Made by a program: the position numbers and the translations under genes. Shown one piece after another: positions 27,456 through 36,695 of a stretch of 64,000 nucleotides of DNA. The stretch lies in assembly GCF_001187505.1 (NCBI RefSeq), contig NZ_CP012150.1, positions 62,001 through 126,000 of the forward strand, given 5' to 3'. This stretch comes from Mycolicibacterium goodii. GTDB lineage: Bacteria > Actinomycetota > Actinomycetes > Mycobacteriales > Mycobacteriaceae. Under the pieces are notes generated by a model, which had not been told where the DNA came from, searched no databases, and saw only the letters and a list, made by a program, of their open reading frames with translations. How positions within the stretch are numbered: the stretch's first letter is position 1; each line of letters begins with the position of its first letter.

Positions 27456-27989
27456 ATGGGCATCGCCGCAAACATCATCGGGACTCACTACCGGTACCCC
27501 GACTTCTTCGAGGTGGGCCGGGAGAAGGTCCGGGAGTTCTCGCTCGCCGTCAAGGACGACCACCCCGCGCACTTCGACGAGGCCGCGGCCAAGGAGTGCG
27601 GCTACGACAACCTCATCGCGCCGCTGACGTTCCTCGCGGTCGCCGGCCGTCGCGTGCAGCTGGACCTGTTCGACAAGTTCGATGTGCCGATCAACCTCGA
27701 GCGCGTGCTGCACCGCGACCAGAAGCTGATCTTCCACCGCCCGATCGTGGTGGGCGACAAGCTGTGGTTCGACTCCTACCTGGATTCCGTCATCGAGTCG
27801 CACGGCACCGTGATCTGCGAGATCCGCGCCGAGGTGACCGACGACGACGGCGAGCCCGTCGCCACCAGCATCGTGACGATGCTCGGCGAGGCCGAGGTCG
27901 ACGAGGCCGACGAGATCAGCTCGCAGATCGCCGCGGCCCGCGACGCCGCGGTCGCCAAGATGATCGCGGGTCAGAAATCCGGTTCCTGA
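27456..27989 (+). CDS. hadD: FAS-II (3R)-hydroxyacyl-ACP dehydratase-type protein HadD
   Basis: Hotdog protein of 177 residues in the HadA/HadC group (MaoC N-terminal-like), acting in long-chain meromycolate elongation. Seen: [24 protein letters not shown] at the N-terminus, [31 protein letters not shown] and the alanine-rich C-terminal tail. It is the Rv0504c equivalent. From memory, hadD mutants of M. smegmatis lose certain mycolic acids. It is cotranscribed or closely linked with serB1 (73 bases apart), and an active partner subunit may be needed. Confidence 0.88.
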   Translation: MGIAANIIGTHYRYPDFFEVGREKVREFSLAVKDDHPAHFDEAAAKECGYDNLIAPLTFLAVAGRRVQLDLFDKFDVPINLERVLHRDQKLIFHRPIVVGDKLWFDSYLDSVIESHGTVICEIRAEVTDDDGEPVATSIVTMLGEAEVDEADEISSQIAAARDAAVAKMIAGQKSGS

Positions 27990-28015
27990 CGCCTTGTCGG
28001 TGAACGCCGGCGGGT

Positions 28016-29083
28016 TCAGCCGAAGAACATGTTCCGGCGGCCGGCGAGCAGGTGGTACAGCGTGTGCTGGATGGTTTCGCGCACCTGGTCGGTGAGTTCG
28101 AAGGTGACCATCGGGTCGTCGGCGGCGCTCTCGTCGTAGCCGTGCGTGTCGATCGGCTCGCCGAACTTGATGTGCCACTTCGACGGCAGCGGGATCATCC
28201 CGGCCGGGCCGGCGAGCGGGAAGAACGGCGTCACCGGGAAGTACGGCAGGTTGAGCAGCCGGGCGAGCAGCTTGAGGTCGGCGATCATCGGATAGATGTC
28301 CTCGGACCCGACGATCGAGCACGGCACGATGGGCACCTTGGCGCGCAGCGCGGCCGAGACGAACCCGCCCCGGCCGAACCGCTGTAGCTTGTAGCGGTCC
28401 TTGAACGGCTTGCCGAGGCCTTTGAATCCTTCCGGGAACACCGCGGTGAGCTCGCCGTTGGCCAGCAGCCGGTGCGCGTCGGTGGTGCACGCGAGCGTGT
28501 GGCCGGCCTTGCGCGCGGCCTGCCCGACCATCGGCAGGTCGAACACCAGGTCGGCGGCCAGCAGGCGCAGATCGCGGTGCTGCGGATGGTGGTCGTGGAC
28601 GGCCACCTGGGTCATCAGCCCGTCGAACGGCAGCACCCCGGCGTGGTTGGCGACGATGAGCGCGGCCCCTGCCGAGGGCAGGTTCTCGATGCCGGAGACC
28701 TCGACGCGGAACCAGGACTTGAAGAACACCCGCAGCAACGGCAGGAAGACCGCCTCGTTGAGGTGTTGGTCGAAACCGAATTCGTCGACCGCATAGTCGC
28801 CCGTCATCCGTTTGCGGATGAACTCGGCGACCGCGGCGATGCTCTTGGCGATCTCGGTGGGTTCGTCGGCGGCCTGCGATCCGCCCGCGGCGGTCGAGCG
28901 GTGCTGGTCGATCTCGTGGACCACCGCGGCGATCTTCTCGGCGGGCGCACGCGTTCCCGGGTCGGCGAGCAGCGACGGGTGCCGACGCGCACTCTCGGTA
29001 CGCGCAGCGGCTCTGCGGGCAGCCGAGGCACGACTTGAATTGCCGTGCAGGGGAATCACTTTCGCTTTCGGTTCGCCCGCCAC
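28016..29083 (-). CDS. Lysophospholipid acyltransferase family protein (Rv0502-like)
   Basis: PlsC-type acyltransferase of 355 residues. The catalytic HX4D motif is NHAGVLPFD (near residue 145), followed by VFPEGFKG and VPIVPCSIVGSEDIY. The N-terminal 60 residues are basic and disordered. Such enzymes place acyl chains on lysophospholipids or glycerol-3-phosphate. The acceptor is unknown. It converges with hadD and lies downstream of the galE2-like gene, in the same order as in M. tuberculosis. Confidence 0.85.
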   Translation of the reverse strand: MAGEPKAKVIPLHGNSSRASAARRAAARTESARRHPSLLADPGTRAPAEKIAAVVHEIDQHRSTAAGGSQAADEPTEIAKSIAAVAEFIRKRMTGDYAVDEFGFDQHLNEAVFLPLLRVFFKSWFRVEVSGIENLPSAGAALIVANHAGVLPFDGLMTQVAVHDHHPQHRDLRLLAADLVFDLPMVGQAARKAGHTLACTTDAHRLLANGELTAVFPEGFKGLGKPFKDRYKLQRFGRGGFVSAALRAKVPIVPCSIVGSEDIYPMIADLKLLARLLNLPYFPVTPFFPLAGPAGMIPLPSKWHIKFGEPIDTHGYDESAADDPMVTFELTDQVRETIQHTLYHLLAGRRNMFFG

Positions 29084-29119
29084 GTCGCTACCTTCTCCCC
29101 ACCAAGACCAGAGCCAGTA

Positions 29120-30280
29120 CTACCGTCCCCAACGCTGTGCCAAGGCCACAGCACGACTCTCCAGCGAGCCTACCCATCGTGGATCGATGATCGGCGTCAA
29201 TCCACGTCCCCGAACGTAGTCATCGAACGCCTCCCCAGTCGTCCACTTGGGACTGTAGCCCAGGTTCCTGCGCATTCGCGTGGTATCCATGACGCGTCCG
29301 TAACTCAGATAGTTGAGTTGTTCACGATCCACCTCGCTGTAGCGGGTGGCCCGGTTCAGCGAATCCACAGCCGCGAGAGCCGATCTCGGCACCGGCAGCC
29401 GGACCCGGCCGGAGCGGCGGATCGCCTGACTCATCATGATGATGCCGTCGGCGCCGATGTTGAACGTGCCTGCCCTGCCCGCCACCGTGGCGTGCTCGAG
29501 CGCGCCGAGCGCGTCCTGCTCGTGCAGCAACTGCAGCCGGGCGTCGTGCCCGACGACGCAGGGCACCACGGGCCCGGCCAGATAACGCGACAGCGCGGTG
29601 TCCATCGCGGGGCCGATCATGTTGGCCAGCCGCAGGATCGTGACCGCGATGTCCGGCCTGCGCCGGGCCAGGCCGCGCGCATAGCCCTCGATGTCGATGC
29701 TGTCGCGGGCGAAGCCGTCCCGCGGTGGACGGCGGGCGCTGCTCTCCTCGGTGAACATCACCGGGTCGCGCGAACTCGACCCGTAGACCTCCGAGGTGGA
29801 CTTGAGGACGACCCGGCGCACCGACGGCGTCTTCTGGCACGCCGCGAACAATTGGATCGCGCCCATCACGTTGAGCTCTTTCAACGTGGCCCGGCCACCC
29901 GAGCGGGGCGCGTACGACGCGGCCGCGGCGTGGACGACGGTGTCGACGTTGCCGTTGCGGATCACCTTGGCAATGAACGGATTGCGGATGTCGGCGCGCA
30001 CGAACTCGGCGCGCCCCATCCGACGCAGCAAATCCTTGCTCGGCGTGATCGCATCGACGGCGATGACATGTTCGATCGACGGGTTCTGCGCCAGCCTCGC
30101 GGTCAGGTAACCGCCGAGGAACCGGCACGCACCCGTGACCAGAACCACTTTCGGATCGCGCTTCGAATCGGGCTTCGAGTTGGGCTTCGAGTTGGGCACG
30201 GTATCCGCGCCATCCGATCCGTCACCGCCGGCACCAGGGACCCCCGTTGGGCGTCCACCGGAACGTCCATCAGAATCCAT
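29120..30280 (-). CDS. Atypical extended SDR (Rv0501/GalE2-like), catalytic residues not conserved
   Basis: A 386-residue NAD(P)-fold protein annotated as UDP-glucose epimerase-like in relatives (galE2). The Rossmann loop reads TGACRFLGG, with the middle Gly of TGxxGxxG replaced by Arg. Where YxxxK is expected before ILRLANMIGP, the sequence is FARDS, lacking both the Tyr and the Lys. It is therefore probably not an active epimerase. A PNSK/PDSK repeat (about residues 29-40) precedes the fold. It lies upstream of the acyltransferase gene and downstream of bS22. Confidence 0.75.
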   Translation of the reverse strand: MDSDGRSGGRPTGVPGAGGDGSDGADTVPNSKPNSKPDSKRDPKVVLVTGACRFLGGYLTARLAQNPSIEHVIAVDAITPSKDLLRRMGRAEFVRADIRNPFIAKVIRNGNVDTVVHAAAASYAPRSGGRATLKELNVMGAIQLFAACQKTPSVRRVVLKSTSEVYGSSSRDPVMFTEESSARRPPRDGFARDSIDIEGYARGLARRRPDIAVTILRLANMIGPAMDTALSRYLAGPVVPCVVGHDARLQLLHEQDALGALEHATVAGRAGTFNIGADGIIMMSQAIRRSGRVRLPVPRSALAAVDSLNRATRYSEVDREQLNYLSYGRVMDTTRMRRNLGYSPKWTTGEAFDDYVRGRGLTPIIDPRWVGSLESRAVALAQRWGR

Positions 30281-30309
30281 CGGCCCAGCCTAGCGGCCGC
30301 GGCGAAAAA

Positions 30310-30411
30310 CTACTTACCGAGTTTTCTGCGCTGCACGCGAGTTCGCCGAAGCAGCTTGCGATGCTTCTTCTTCGACATGCGCTTACGCCGCTTCTTGATG
30401 ACTGAACCCAT
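30310..30411 (-). CDS. 30S ribosomal protein bS22
   Basis: A 33-residue very basic protein, [19 protein letters not shown] at the start and ending RKLGK. It matches the small ribosomal protein bS22 first seen in cryo-EM of mycobacterial ribosomes (the AURKAIP1/COX24 family). A GGAG lies three bases before ATG 30411. It lies 29 bases upstream of the galE2-like gene and could share its transcript. The gene is short enough to be missed by automatic calling. Confidence 0.93.
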
Positions 30412-30607
30412 AGACTCCGCAGTCTCCGCTATCTAAAGCCGTTGTTTGACCCGGTTACCTTACCCGGGTCAGCCCGGTAAACGGAAAACGGCCGGAGAAT
30501 GGCCGCCGTCCCCGCGGGCGCAGCGGGCAGCACGGAGCGCCCGAGGGCAGATCAGGACATGCCTGATGCCGTTGCCCCGGGTCGGTCGGACGCCGGTCGT
30601 ATCCGAT

Positions 30608-30835
30608 TCAGCCCGCGTCGAAGTACGAGGTCTCCAGCAGGTCGTGGACAGCCTTGGCGTGCACCCGGAACGACCGGCCCACGCGGACCGCGGGCAACTC
30701 TCCGTTGTGCACCAACCGGTACACCGTCATCTTCGAGACCCTCATCAAGCTCGCCACCTCGGCGACCGTCAGAAATTGAGCTCGGGGCTGGCCGTCGCCA
30801 GCATCCCGCGCCGATGGCCCGTTCATAGACGTCAT
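30608..30835 (-). CDS. Small helix-turn-helix (excisionase/MerR-like) DNA-binding protein
   Basis: A 75-residue protein with an excisionase-family winged HTH: FLTVAEVASLMRVSKMTVYRL then VGRSFRVHAKAVHDLLE. It is the Rv0500A equivalent. Family members bind DNA as small regulators, and some bind DNA in phage excision, but no phage is nearby. The start is ATG 30835 or ATG 30826. It lies downstream of proC on the same strand after 138 bases. Confidence 0.85.
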   Translation of the reverse strand: MTSMNGPSARDAGDGQPRAQFLTVAEVASLMRVSKMTVYRLVHNGELPAVRVGRSFRVHAKAVHDLLETSYFDAG

Positions 30836-30973
30836 CGCAACCCAATCAATCAGGCACGGGCAGTTCCAGCGGCTTCCCCACCGCTGGCACCAACCCGCGC
30901 ATACAAGGGGAGAATAGCGTGGCGGGTGGGGTTACTGCGACGGGTGTGGGGTAATCCATTGGAATTTCTTGAA

Positions 30974-31834
30974 TTACTCCGGTGTAATTCCTAGCTGCTC
31001 AGAGCGCGTTTTCGCGGCTTCCACGGCGCTGGCCACCGCGGCCCGCAGCCCACCCCGCTCCAGTTCGCGCAGACCAGCGGCGGTTGTTCCGGCCGGCGAG
31101 GTCACCGTGGCCCGCAACTGGGCGGGCGTGGTGTCCAGCGCGGCGCCTCCGGCGGTGGTCACCTGATCCAGCCGATCGAGCAGCATCGCCGCCGAACCGG
31201 CCATCGTCTGGGCAACCAGATCGGTCGCCACGGCCCGCGACAGACCGACGGCAACGCCCGCGTCGACGAGGGCCTCGACCATCAGGAAGAAATACGCCGG
31301 GCCCGACCCGGACAGCGCCGTGACGGCGTCGAGTTGCGACTCGGCGACGGTGATGACGCCACCGACGGCGTCGAACAGCGACGCCACCTCCCTGAGTTGC
31401 TCGGACGTCGCGAACCGGCCGGGGGCCAGCGCACTGACGCCACCGCCGACGATCACCGGCGCATTGGGCATCACCCGGATCACCGGCGAACCGGCGGGCA
31501 GCTTGGCCTCGTAGTACGCGGTGCTGACCCCGGCCGCGATGGTGACAAAAACCTGCTCGGCCGTGTCGGTCTCGGCATTGGCCGCGGCCTCGGCGATCTC
31601 GCCGATCACGTTCTCGACGTCGGCGGGCTTGACCGCGACGACGACGTAGTTGGCATTCTCGGCGGCGTCGGCAACCGAGGTCACCCGCACGGAGTACTTG
31701 TCCGCCAGGTATTCGGCCCGCTCGGGAAACTTCTCGGCAAGCACCATGTCCTTGACCTGCCTGCCGGCCCGCAGCAGCCCGGACAACAGTGCCTCACCCA
31801 TGCTTCCGCCGCCGATGATCGCGATTCTCGACAT
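30974..31834 (-). CDS. proC: Pyrroline-5-carboxylate reductase
   Basis: Last step of proline synthesis, NAD(P)H reduction of pyrroline-5-carboxylate. It has 286 residues. Seen: IAIIGGGSMGEALL (dinucleotide-binding), VVVAVKPADV, VIRVMPNAPVIVGGGV and the C-terminal signature LSGSGPAYFFLMVEAL and TVTSPAGTTAAGL. Start ATG 31834. It follows the hotdog-like gene on the same strand after 28 bases and is the Rv0500 equivalent. Confidence 0.96.
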   Translation of the reverse strand: MSRIAIIGGGSMGEALLSGLLRAGRQVKDMVLAEKFPERAEYLADKYSVRVTSVADAAENANYVVVAVKPADVENVIGEIAEAAANAETDTAEQVFVTIAAGVSTAYYEAKLPAGSPVIRVMPNAPVIVGGGVSALAPGRFATSEQLREVASLFDAVGGVITVAESQLDAVTALSGSGPAYFFLMVEALVDAGVAVGLSRAVATDLVAQTMAGSAAMLLDRLDQVTTAGGAALDTTPAQLRATVTSPAGTTAAGLRELERGGLRAAVASAVEAAKTRSEQLGITPE

Positions 31835-31862
31835 GCGGTCAGCATTTCATGGTCGGCTGCCG

Positions 31863-32720
31863 TCACTGGTCGGCGGGCACCATCGCGAGCTGCCGCGACT
31901 GCACGATGATGCGGCCCTCACAGTCGACCACGGTGTGGTCCTCGTCGAACCAGTGTTGGCCGATCTGCACCGTCGTGCACAGCACCCGCAGCCAGCCGTC
32001 GGCGGGCAAACCCCGCAGATACGCCGTCAGCTGGACCGTGGGCGCCCAACCGGTGCGCTCCACGGCAAAGGTCACCGGCGCGGACACGTCGGCGCACAGA
32101 AGCGCGAACAGGAGGTCCGGCGCCACGCCCCTGGGGCGCACCCAGTACTCGAACGCGGGCGGGCCGCCACCCTCGCGGGCGGCCAGTGTGTGCAGCGCGG
32201 GCCGGATGTCGCAGCCGTGCGACAGGTGCACGATCGGCCCCAACGGATGTCCCGGACCGATCGGGGCCAGCTCGGGTGGCGGCTCGGGCGCCATGACCGC
32301 CGTCACCGGGTTGTACGACAACAGCGGTGCGACATGGTGTTCGGGCTCCCCGAGCGTCACCGACGCCCGTACCGCCGTGCGGTCGCCCTGCTCGAGTTCG
32401 ACGTCGACGACGCTGATCCGGCGGCCCCGTTTGCGCACCGTGGTGACCAGCCGCATGGGACCGGGGTCCGGCGCCCACAGGAAGTTGCCGGTCACCGCGA
32501 TGGGCTGCAGCCCGGACGTGTCATTTCCGGCGTGATCTCCGGCCCCGCCGGGGATCTCACCGTTGGCCTCGGTGCGCGCGGCGTTGGCACACAACGCGAG
32601 CATCGCACCGCCGTGCACCTTCGGCCCGATCGTCCAGTGTTCGTCGAGCGCGCCGTCGTAGACGCCGTCACCGGCCGGTGTCAGCGCCATGGCGTCGGTG
32701 AACAGAGTCGAGGCCGCCAC
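31863..32720 (-). CDS. Thioesterase (hotdog) family protein (Rv0499-like)
   Basis: A 285-residue double-hotdog protein of the acyl-CoA thioesterase/DUF4442-like type. Near the N-terminus HWTIGPKVHGGAMLALCANAA has the hotdog helix pattern. The middle has GPMRLVTTVRKRGRRISVVDVEL, and the second half DRTAVRASVTLGEPE. GTG 32720 is chosen because GGAAGGAG lies upstream; the open frame further upstream overlaps the neighbouring isomerase. It likely hydrolyses an acyl-CoA or -ACP but the substrate is unknown. Confidence 0.75.
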   Translation of the reverse strand: MAASTLFTDAMALTPAGDGVYDGALDEHWTIGPKVHGGAMLALCANAARTEANGEIPGGAGDHAGNDTSGLQPIAVTGNFLWAPDPGPMRLVTTVRKRGRRISVVDVELEQGDRTAVRASVTLGEPEHHVAPLLSYNPVTAVMAPEPPPELAPIGPGHPLGPIVHLSHGCDIRPALHTLAAREGGGPPAFEYWVRPRGVAPDLLFALLCADVSAPVTFAVERTGWAPTVQLTAYLRGLPADGWLRVLCTTVQIGQHWFDEDHTVVDCEGRIIVQSRQLAMVPADQ

Positions 32721-32740
32721 GGCGTCTCCTTCCGCGAAGC

Positions 32741-33586
32741 TCAGCGCAGCAGATGCTTGCGGGCGAACTGTAGCGACTCGGCCAGCAGCGCCTCGCGTTC
32801 GGTATTCGTGCGGGCCGTCTGAGTGGTGACCTCGAGGACCACGTGCCCGGCGAAATCGTTCTCGGCGAGCATTCGGCACACCTCGGCGACGGGCTGGGTG
32901 CCGCGCCCGGGGATCAGGTGCTCGTCGGTCGAGGCCCCGTTGCCGTCGGCCAGGTGCAGGTGCACGAGCCCGTCGCCCATGCGCCGCGCCATGTCCAGGG
33001 CATCGGTACCGGCCGTCGCGGTGTGGCTCAGGTCGAGCGTGTAGTGCGCGTGATTGCCGTCCAGCGGGTCGTAGGACGGCGCGAACGCCGAGATCCCTGG
33101 GCCGGGCCTACCTCCGCGCTTGCGCATCCGCTCGATCGACGTCTGCCCCGCGCCGAAGAACCGGTCGGCCCGGAACGGGAACATGTTCTCGACCGCGACC
33201 ATGACGTCGCTGCCCGCCTCGAGTTCGGCGACCTGGTCGCCGAACCCCTCGGCGTAGCGGCGCTGCCACCGGAACGGCGGGTGCACCACCACGGTCTGCG
33301 CCCCGAGCTGCTCGGCCGCGCGCACGCTGCGTTCCAGTTTCGCGATCGGGTTGGCGCCCCACACCCGTTGCGAGATCAGCAGACACGGCGCATGCACCGA
33401 CAGCACCGGCACGCCGTAGTTCGCCGACAGTTTCTCGACGGCGTCGATGTCCTGGCTGACCGATTCGGCCCACACCATCAACTCGACGCCGTCGTAGCCG
33501 AGGCGCGCGGCGATCTCGAAGGCCGCCTCGGTTCTCAGCGGGTAGACGGAAGCCGTGGACAGGCCGACCTTGATGGCAGGGCGCAC
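32741..33586 (-). CDS. Sugar phosphate isomerase/epimerase family protein (Rv0498-like)
   Basis: A 281-residue TIM barrel of the AP endonuclease-2/xylose isomerase-like family. Seen: VGLSTASVYPLRTEAAFEIAA, VVVHPPFRWQRRY, AVENMFP and TLDLSHTATAG, where metal ligands (His, Glu, Asp) reside, and LIPGRGTQPV near the end. Start GTG 33586. Such enzymes use divalent metal to isomerise sugars or related polyols. Its actual substrate is unknown. It is cotranscribed with the hotdog protein (20-base gap). Confidence 0.85.
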   Translation of the reverse strand: MRPAIKVGLSTASVYPLRTEAAFEIAARLGYDGVELMVWAESVSQDIDAVEKLSANYGVPVLSVHAPCLLISQRVWGANPIAKLERSVRAAEQLGAQTVVVHPPFRWQRRYAEGFGDQVAELEAGSDVMVAVENMFPFRADRFFGAGQTSIERMRKRGGRPGPGISAFAPSYDPLDGNHAHYTLDLSHTATAGTDALDMARRMGDGLVHLHLADGNGASTDEHLIPGRGTQPVAEVCRMLAENDFAGHVVLEVTTQTARTNTEREALLAESLQFARKHLLR

Positions 33587-33608
33587 AGTCGATCGTCTGC
33601 CGGCGCGC

Positions 33609-34715
33609 TCAGCTCGCCTGCAGCAGAGCCAGCGGGCCGAACGTGACGAGGGCGCCCACGGCCACCGCCGTCAGCGTGCTGCCGATGTCCTCGGTCTTGC
33701 GGACCACGCGCACACCACCGGCCAAGCCGAGGATCACCAGCACGCCGAGCACCAGCGCGACGATGGTGTTCCACTTCCACAGCTGGTCGAACGCGACGAA
33801 CAGGCCCGCGCCGAAAGCGACCGCGATGATGCACTGCGCGACCACCCACAGGCCCCGCACCAGCGGCGAGCCCTCCTCCTCGTCGAGCTCGTCGTCGGAG
33901 AGTTCGTCGGTGTACTCGTCGTCTTCGACGTCCAGATCCGCGTCGAGGTCGCGGTCCAGGTCCGAGTCCCGGTCCAGGTCGTCGTCGACCGACGGACCGC
34001 CGAACAACGAGCCCAGCGGGTACGACGCGTCGGCGGCGTCGCGGGTGTCCAGATCCGGGTCGTCGGTGTCGAGGCCAGCATCGAAGCCGGTGGCGAAACC
34101 GGAGCCGGTGCGGCCGTCGTCGAGATCGTCGAGCGGATCCGGGCTCATCTGCTCGGCGCCGGCACCGCCCGCGGTGAAATCACGCGCACCGGAGGTGAAC
34201 GGCCTGCGTGGCCGCGGCCGGAATTCCACCGGCTCCGGATCCACGTCGCGGGCCTTGAGGTGCGCGTCGTAGTCGGCCTCGGGATCCCGGGTGTCGGCTG
34301 CGGACTCAGCTGCGGCTTCGGCTACAGGCTCGGCTACAGGCTCTACTGCGGGCACCGAGTCCCGCGGCTCGTCGGTCTCCTCGGCGCGTGCGGACCGCCC
34401 GGGCGGTTCCGATCCGTTGCGGCCGTTGCGCGCGGGCCGGGGCTCGTCGTCGGCGGCCGGGACGGCCTCGACGACGGTGGTCTCCTCGAGGCCCGGGTCA
34501 GGTTCGCGCGCTCCCCGCGCGGTCTGCGGCGCCGGGTCGTCGGTGACGACGGGGATCTCGCCCGTGAGCTCGGCAACAGTCACCGCGTCGGCATTGCCGC
34601 GCCTGCGCCGCCGACGCCCGCCGACGGGAGGAGCACCGATCGTTCCGTTTTTCGCCAGCAACTCCGCGACCGATATCGGCCGCGAGGGTGGCTGGCTATC
34701 TTCAGGTCCTGTCAT
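33609..34715 (-). CDS. Membrane protein with long acidic disordered N-terminus (Rv0497-like)
   Basis: A 368-residue protein. Residues 1-25 end with ISVAELLAKNGTIG, followed by an arginine cluster (RRRRRR), then about 240 residues rich in D, E, P and A (for example DLDRDSDLDRDLDADLDV). Three to four hydrophobic helices make up the C-terminal 90 residues (LWVVAQCIIAVAFGAGLFVAF, TIVALVLGVLVILGLAGGV and a last helix). The charged region is probably cytoplasmic and flexible. Function unknown. It is the Rv0497 equivalent, between ppx1 and the isomerase. Confidence 0.8.
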   Translation of the reverse strand: MTGPEDSQPPSRPISVAELLAKNGTIGAPPVGGRRRRRRGNADAVTVAELTGEIPVVTDDPAPQTARGAREPDPGLEETTVVEAVPAADDEPRPARNGRNGSEPPGRSARAEETDEPRDSVPAVEPVAEPVAEAAAESAADTRDPEADYDAHLKARDVDPEPVEFRPRPRRPFTSGARDFTAGGAGAEQMSPDPLDDLDDGRTGSGFATGFDAGLDTDDPDLDTRDAADASYPLGSLFGGPSVDDDLDRDSDLDRDLDADLDVEDDEYTDELSDDELDEEEGSPLVRGLWVVAQCIIAVAFGAGLFVAFDQLWKWNTIVALVLGVLVILGLAGGVRVVRKTEDIGSTLTAVAVGALVTFGPLALLQAS

Positions 34716-34744
34716 GTCGTGTTGCCTTTTGGGCTAGCTCTTCC

Positions 34745-35716
34745 TTATCGTCCGGCATCCCGCGCAGCCGCGTCCACCAGGGCGGTTCCGTCGGCCTCGC
34801 TGTCGAGCTTCCGCAGGATCAGCCCTTCCCGCAGTGCCCAGGGGCAAATGTCGACGGATTCGATCTCCAGTGCTCGCATACTAGCCTCAGCTACCAGAGC
34901 ACCGGCCACGATCTGTGGAGCCCGCTCGGCACTCACCCCTTCCAGCTCTGCGCGGTCAGCCGCCGTCATCCTAGAGATGAAAGCTATGAGCTGTCTTAAT
35001 CCCGTCGCGGTGAGCGTCCGCTTGACCCGCGGACCCGCGCCGGATGGTGCGGCGCCCGTGAGCCGGGCCAGCGACCTGAAGGTTTTCGACGTCGCGACGG
35101 CCAGGTCTGGGGTACCGGCCCGCAGCATCGCGGCGCCGGCGTCGGAGAGCTCGGTGGCCAGCCAGTCGCGCAGCATCGCGACGCGTCGACGCCCCGGCGG
35201 ATCGTCGGGCAGCCACTCCCTGGTCAGCCGGCCCGCACCCAGCGGCAGTGACAGCGCCACCTCGGGTTCCTCGTCGACCCCGTTGGACAGCTCAAGCGAA
35301 CCGCCGCCGATGTCGATGTTGATGATGCGACCCGCGCTCCAGCCGTACCAGCGGCGCACGGCCAGGAAGGTCAGCCGCGACTCGTCGACACCGCTGAGCA
35401 CGCGCAGCGCCACCCCGGTCTCGGCCAGCACCCTGGCCAGCACCTCCTCGGAGTTGGTGGCGTCGCGCACCGCCGAGGTGGCAAAGGCCATCAGCTCCGC
35501 GCAGCCCGAACTCGTGGCGATCTTGGCGAATTCGTCGACGGTGGCGACCAGCTTGTCGGCGCCTTTTCGGGTGAGTTTGCCCGAGCTGTCGATGGCCTCG
35601 GCGAGACGCAGCGCGGCCTTGGTGGAACTCATCGGCGTCGGATGGCCACCACGGTGCGCATCCACCACGAGGAGATGGACTGTGTTGCTGCCCACGTCGA
35701 GCACGCCTAACCGCAC
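34745..35716 (-). CDS. ppx1: Exopolyphosphatase / Ppx-GppA family protein
   Basis: Short-form Ppx/GppA phosphatase of 323 residues, which cuts polyphosphate from the end and can affect stress signalling. The actin-like ATPase fold shows [13 protein letters not shown] at the N-terminus and [12 protein letters not shown] near residue 145. [17 protein letters not shown] lies near residue 290. It is the Rv0496 equivalent. GTG 35716 is the start. Divergent from the Rv0495c-like gene, with 90 bases between. Confidence 0.9.
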   Translation of the reverse strand: MRLGVLDVGSNTVHLLVVDAHRGGHPTPMSSTKAALRLAEAIDSSGKLTRKGADKLVATVDEFAKIATSSGCAELMAFATSAVRDATNSEEVLARVLAETGVALRVLSGVDESRLTFLAVRRWYGWSAGRIINIDIGGGSLELSNGVDEEPEVALSLPLGAGRLTREWLPDDPPGRRRVAMLRDWLATELSDAGAAMLRAGTPDLAVATSKTFRSLARLTGAAPSGAGPRVKRTLTATGLRQLIAFISRMTAADRAELEGVSAERAPQIVAGALVAEASMRALEIESVDICPWALREGLILRKLDSEADGTALVDAAARDAGR

Positions 35717-35793
35717 ATGCTCAACCTAGTGGGTCGCCCTGAAAGGTTCCGTAGCGGACCCGCGCCCGATCAGCTCCGGACGCCGGAAACGAG

Positions 35794-35799
35794 TAGCGT
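35794..35799 (+). promoter_or_regulatory. Predicted -10 box for leaderless Rv0495c-like transcript
   Basis: TAGCGT followed by seven bases and GTG 35807 fits a leaderless promoter. It supports the chosen start. Confidence 0.45.
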
Positions 35800-35806
35800 C
35801 TGCACT

Positions 35807-36607
35807 GTGACACGTGTGCATCCCGGTGAGGTCGAACTCGACTTCGCCCGTGAGTGGGTGGAGTTCTACGACCCTGATGACGCGGAACATCTGATCGCGG
35901 CGGACATGACCTGGCTGCTGTCGAGGTGGACGTGCGTGTTCGGCACCCCGGCCTGCCAGGGCACCGTCGAGGGCCGCCCCGACGACGGTTGCTGCTCGCA
36001 CGGCGCGTTCCTGTCCGACGACGACGACCGGGCGCGGCTCGACGATGCCGTCAAGCAGCTCACCGACGAGGACTGGCAGTTCCGCGAGAAAGGCCTGGGC
36101 AAGAAGGGCTACCTCGAGGATGACGAGTACGACGGCAAGCCGAACCTGCGCACCCGGAAGTACAAGGGCGCCTGCATCTTTCTGAACCGGCCCGGGTTCC
36201 CGGCCGGCATCGGCTGCGCGTTGCACAGCAAGGCGCTCAAGCTCGGTGTGGAACCGTGGACCATGAAGCCCGACGTGTGCTGGCAGTTGCCGATCCGGCG
36301 CAGCCAGGACTGGGTGGAGCGCCCGGACGGGACGCAGATCCTCAAGACCGTCATCACCGAGTACGACCGGCGCGGCTGGGGTGAGGGCGGGGCCGACCTG
36401 CACTGGTACTGCACCGGGGATCCGGCGGCCCACATCGGCAGCCGGCCGGTGTACGAGTCATACGCCCCCGAGCTGACCGCGCTGCTGGGTGAGAAGGCGT
36501 ATGCCGAGCTGGCCGCAATGTGCAAGCGGCGCAGCAGGTTAGGCCTGGTCGCCGTGCACCCGGCGACGCGGACCGCCGAGAGCGGGTTGTCCGACCCGCC
36601 GCACTAG
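35807..36607 (+). CDS. Conserved cysteine-rich hypothetical protein (Rv0495c-like)
   Basis: A 266-residue soluble protein with several cysteines in short groups: [46 protein letters not shown] and HWYCTGD. This layout, with CC-H and H residues, resembles a metal- or Fe-S-binding YkgJ/DUF3109 type fold. Family role unknown. The start is leaderless GTG 35807. It is the last conserved gene before the polysaccharide island. Confidence 0.8.
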   Translation: MTRVHPGEVELDFAREWVEFYDPDDAEHLIAADMTWLLSRWTCVFGTPACQGTVEGRPDDGCCSHGAFLSDDDDRARLDDAVKQLTDEDWQFREKGLGKKGYLEDDEYDGKPNLRTRKYKGACIFLNRPGFPAGIGCALHSKALKLGVEPWTMKPDVCWQLPIRRSQDWVERPDGTQILKTVITEYDRRGWGEGGADLHWYCTGDPAAHIGSRPVYESYAPELTALLGEKAYAELAAMCKRRSRLGLVAVHPATRTAESGLSDPPH

Positions 36608-36695
36608 CCGACGCCGATTCCGGCTCCGACGGCGGGCGTGTGGCATAGATTGTCTGCAACCTCGCAGGATGTGATCAGGAATGCTCGTGGGATAG

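Noticed and set aside
33555-35729. A 724-codon open frame on the plus strand across the Rv0497-like and ppx1 genes
   Set aside because: Antisense to two conserved genes, low complexity, no domain and no ribosome-binding site of note.
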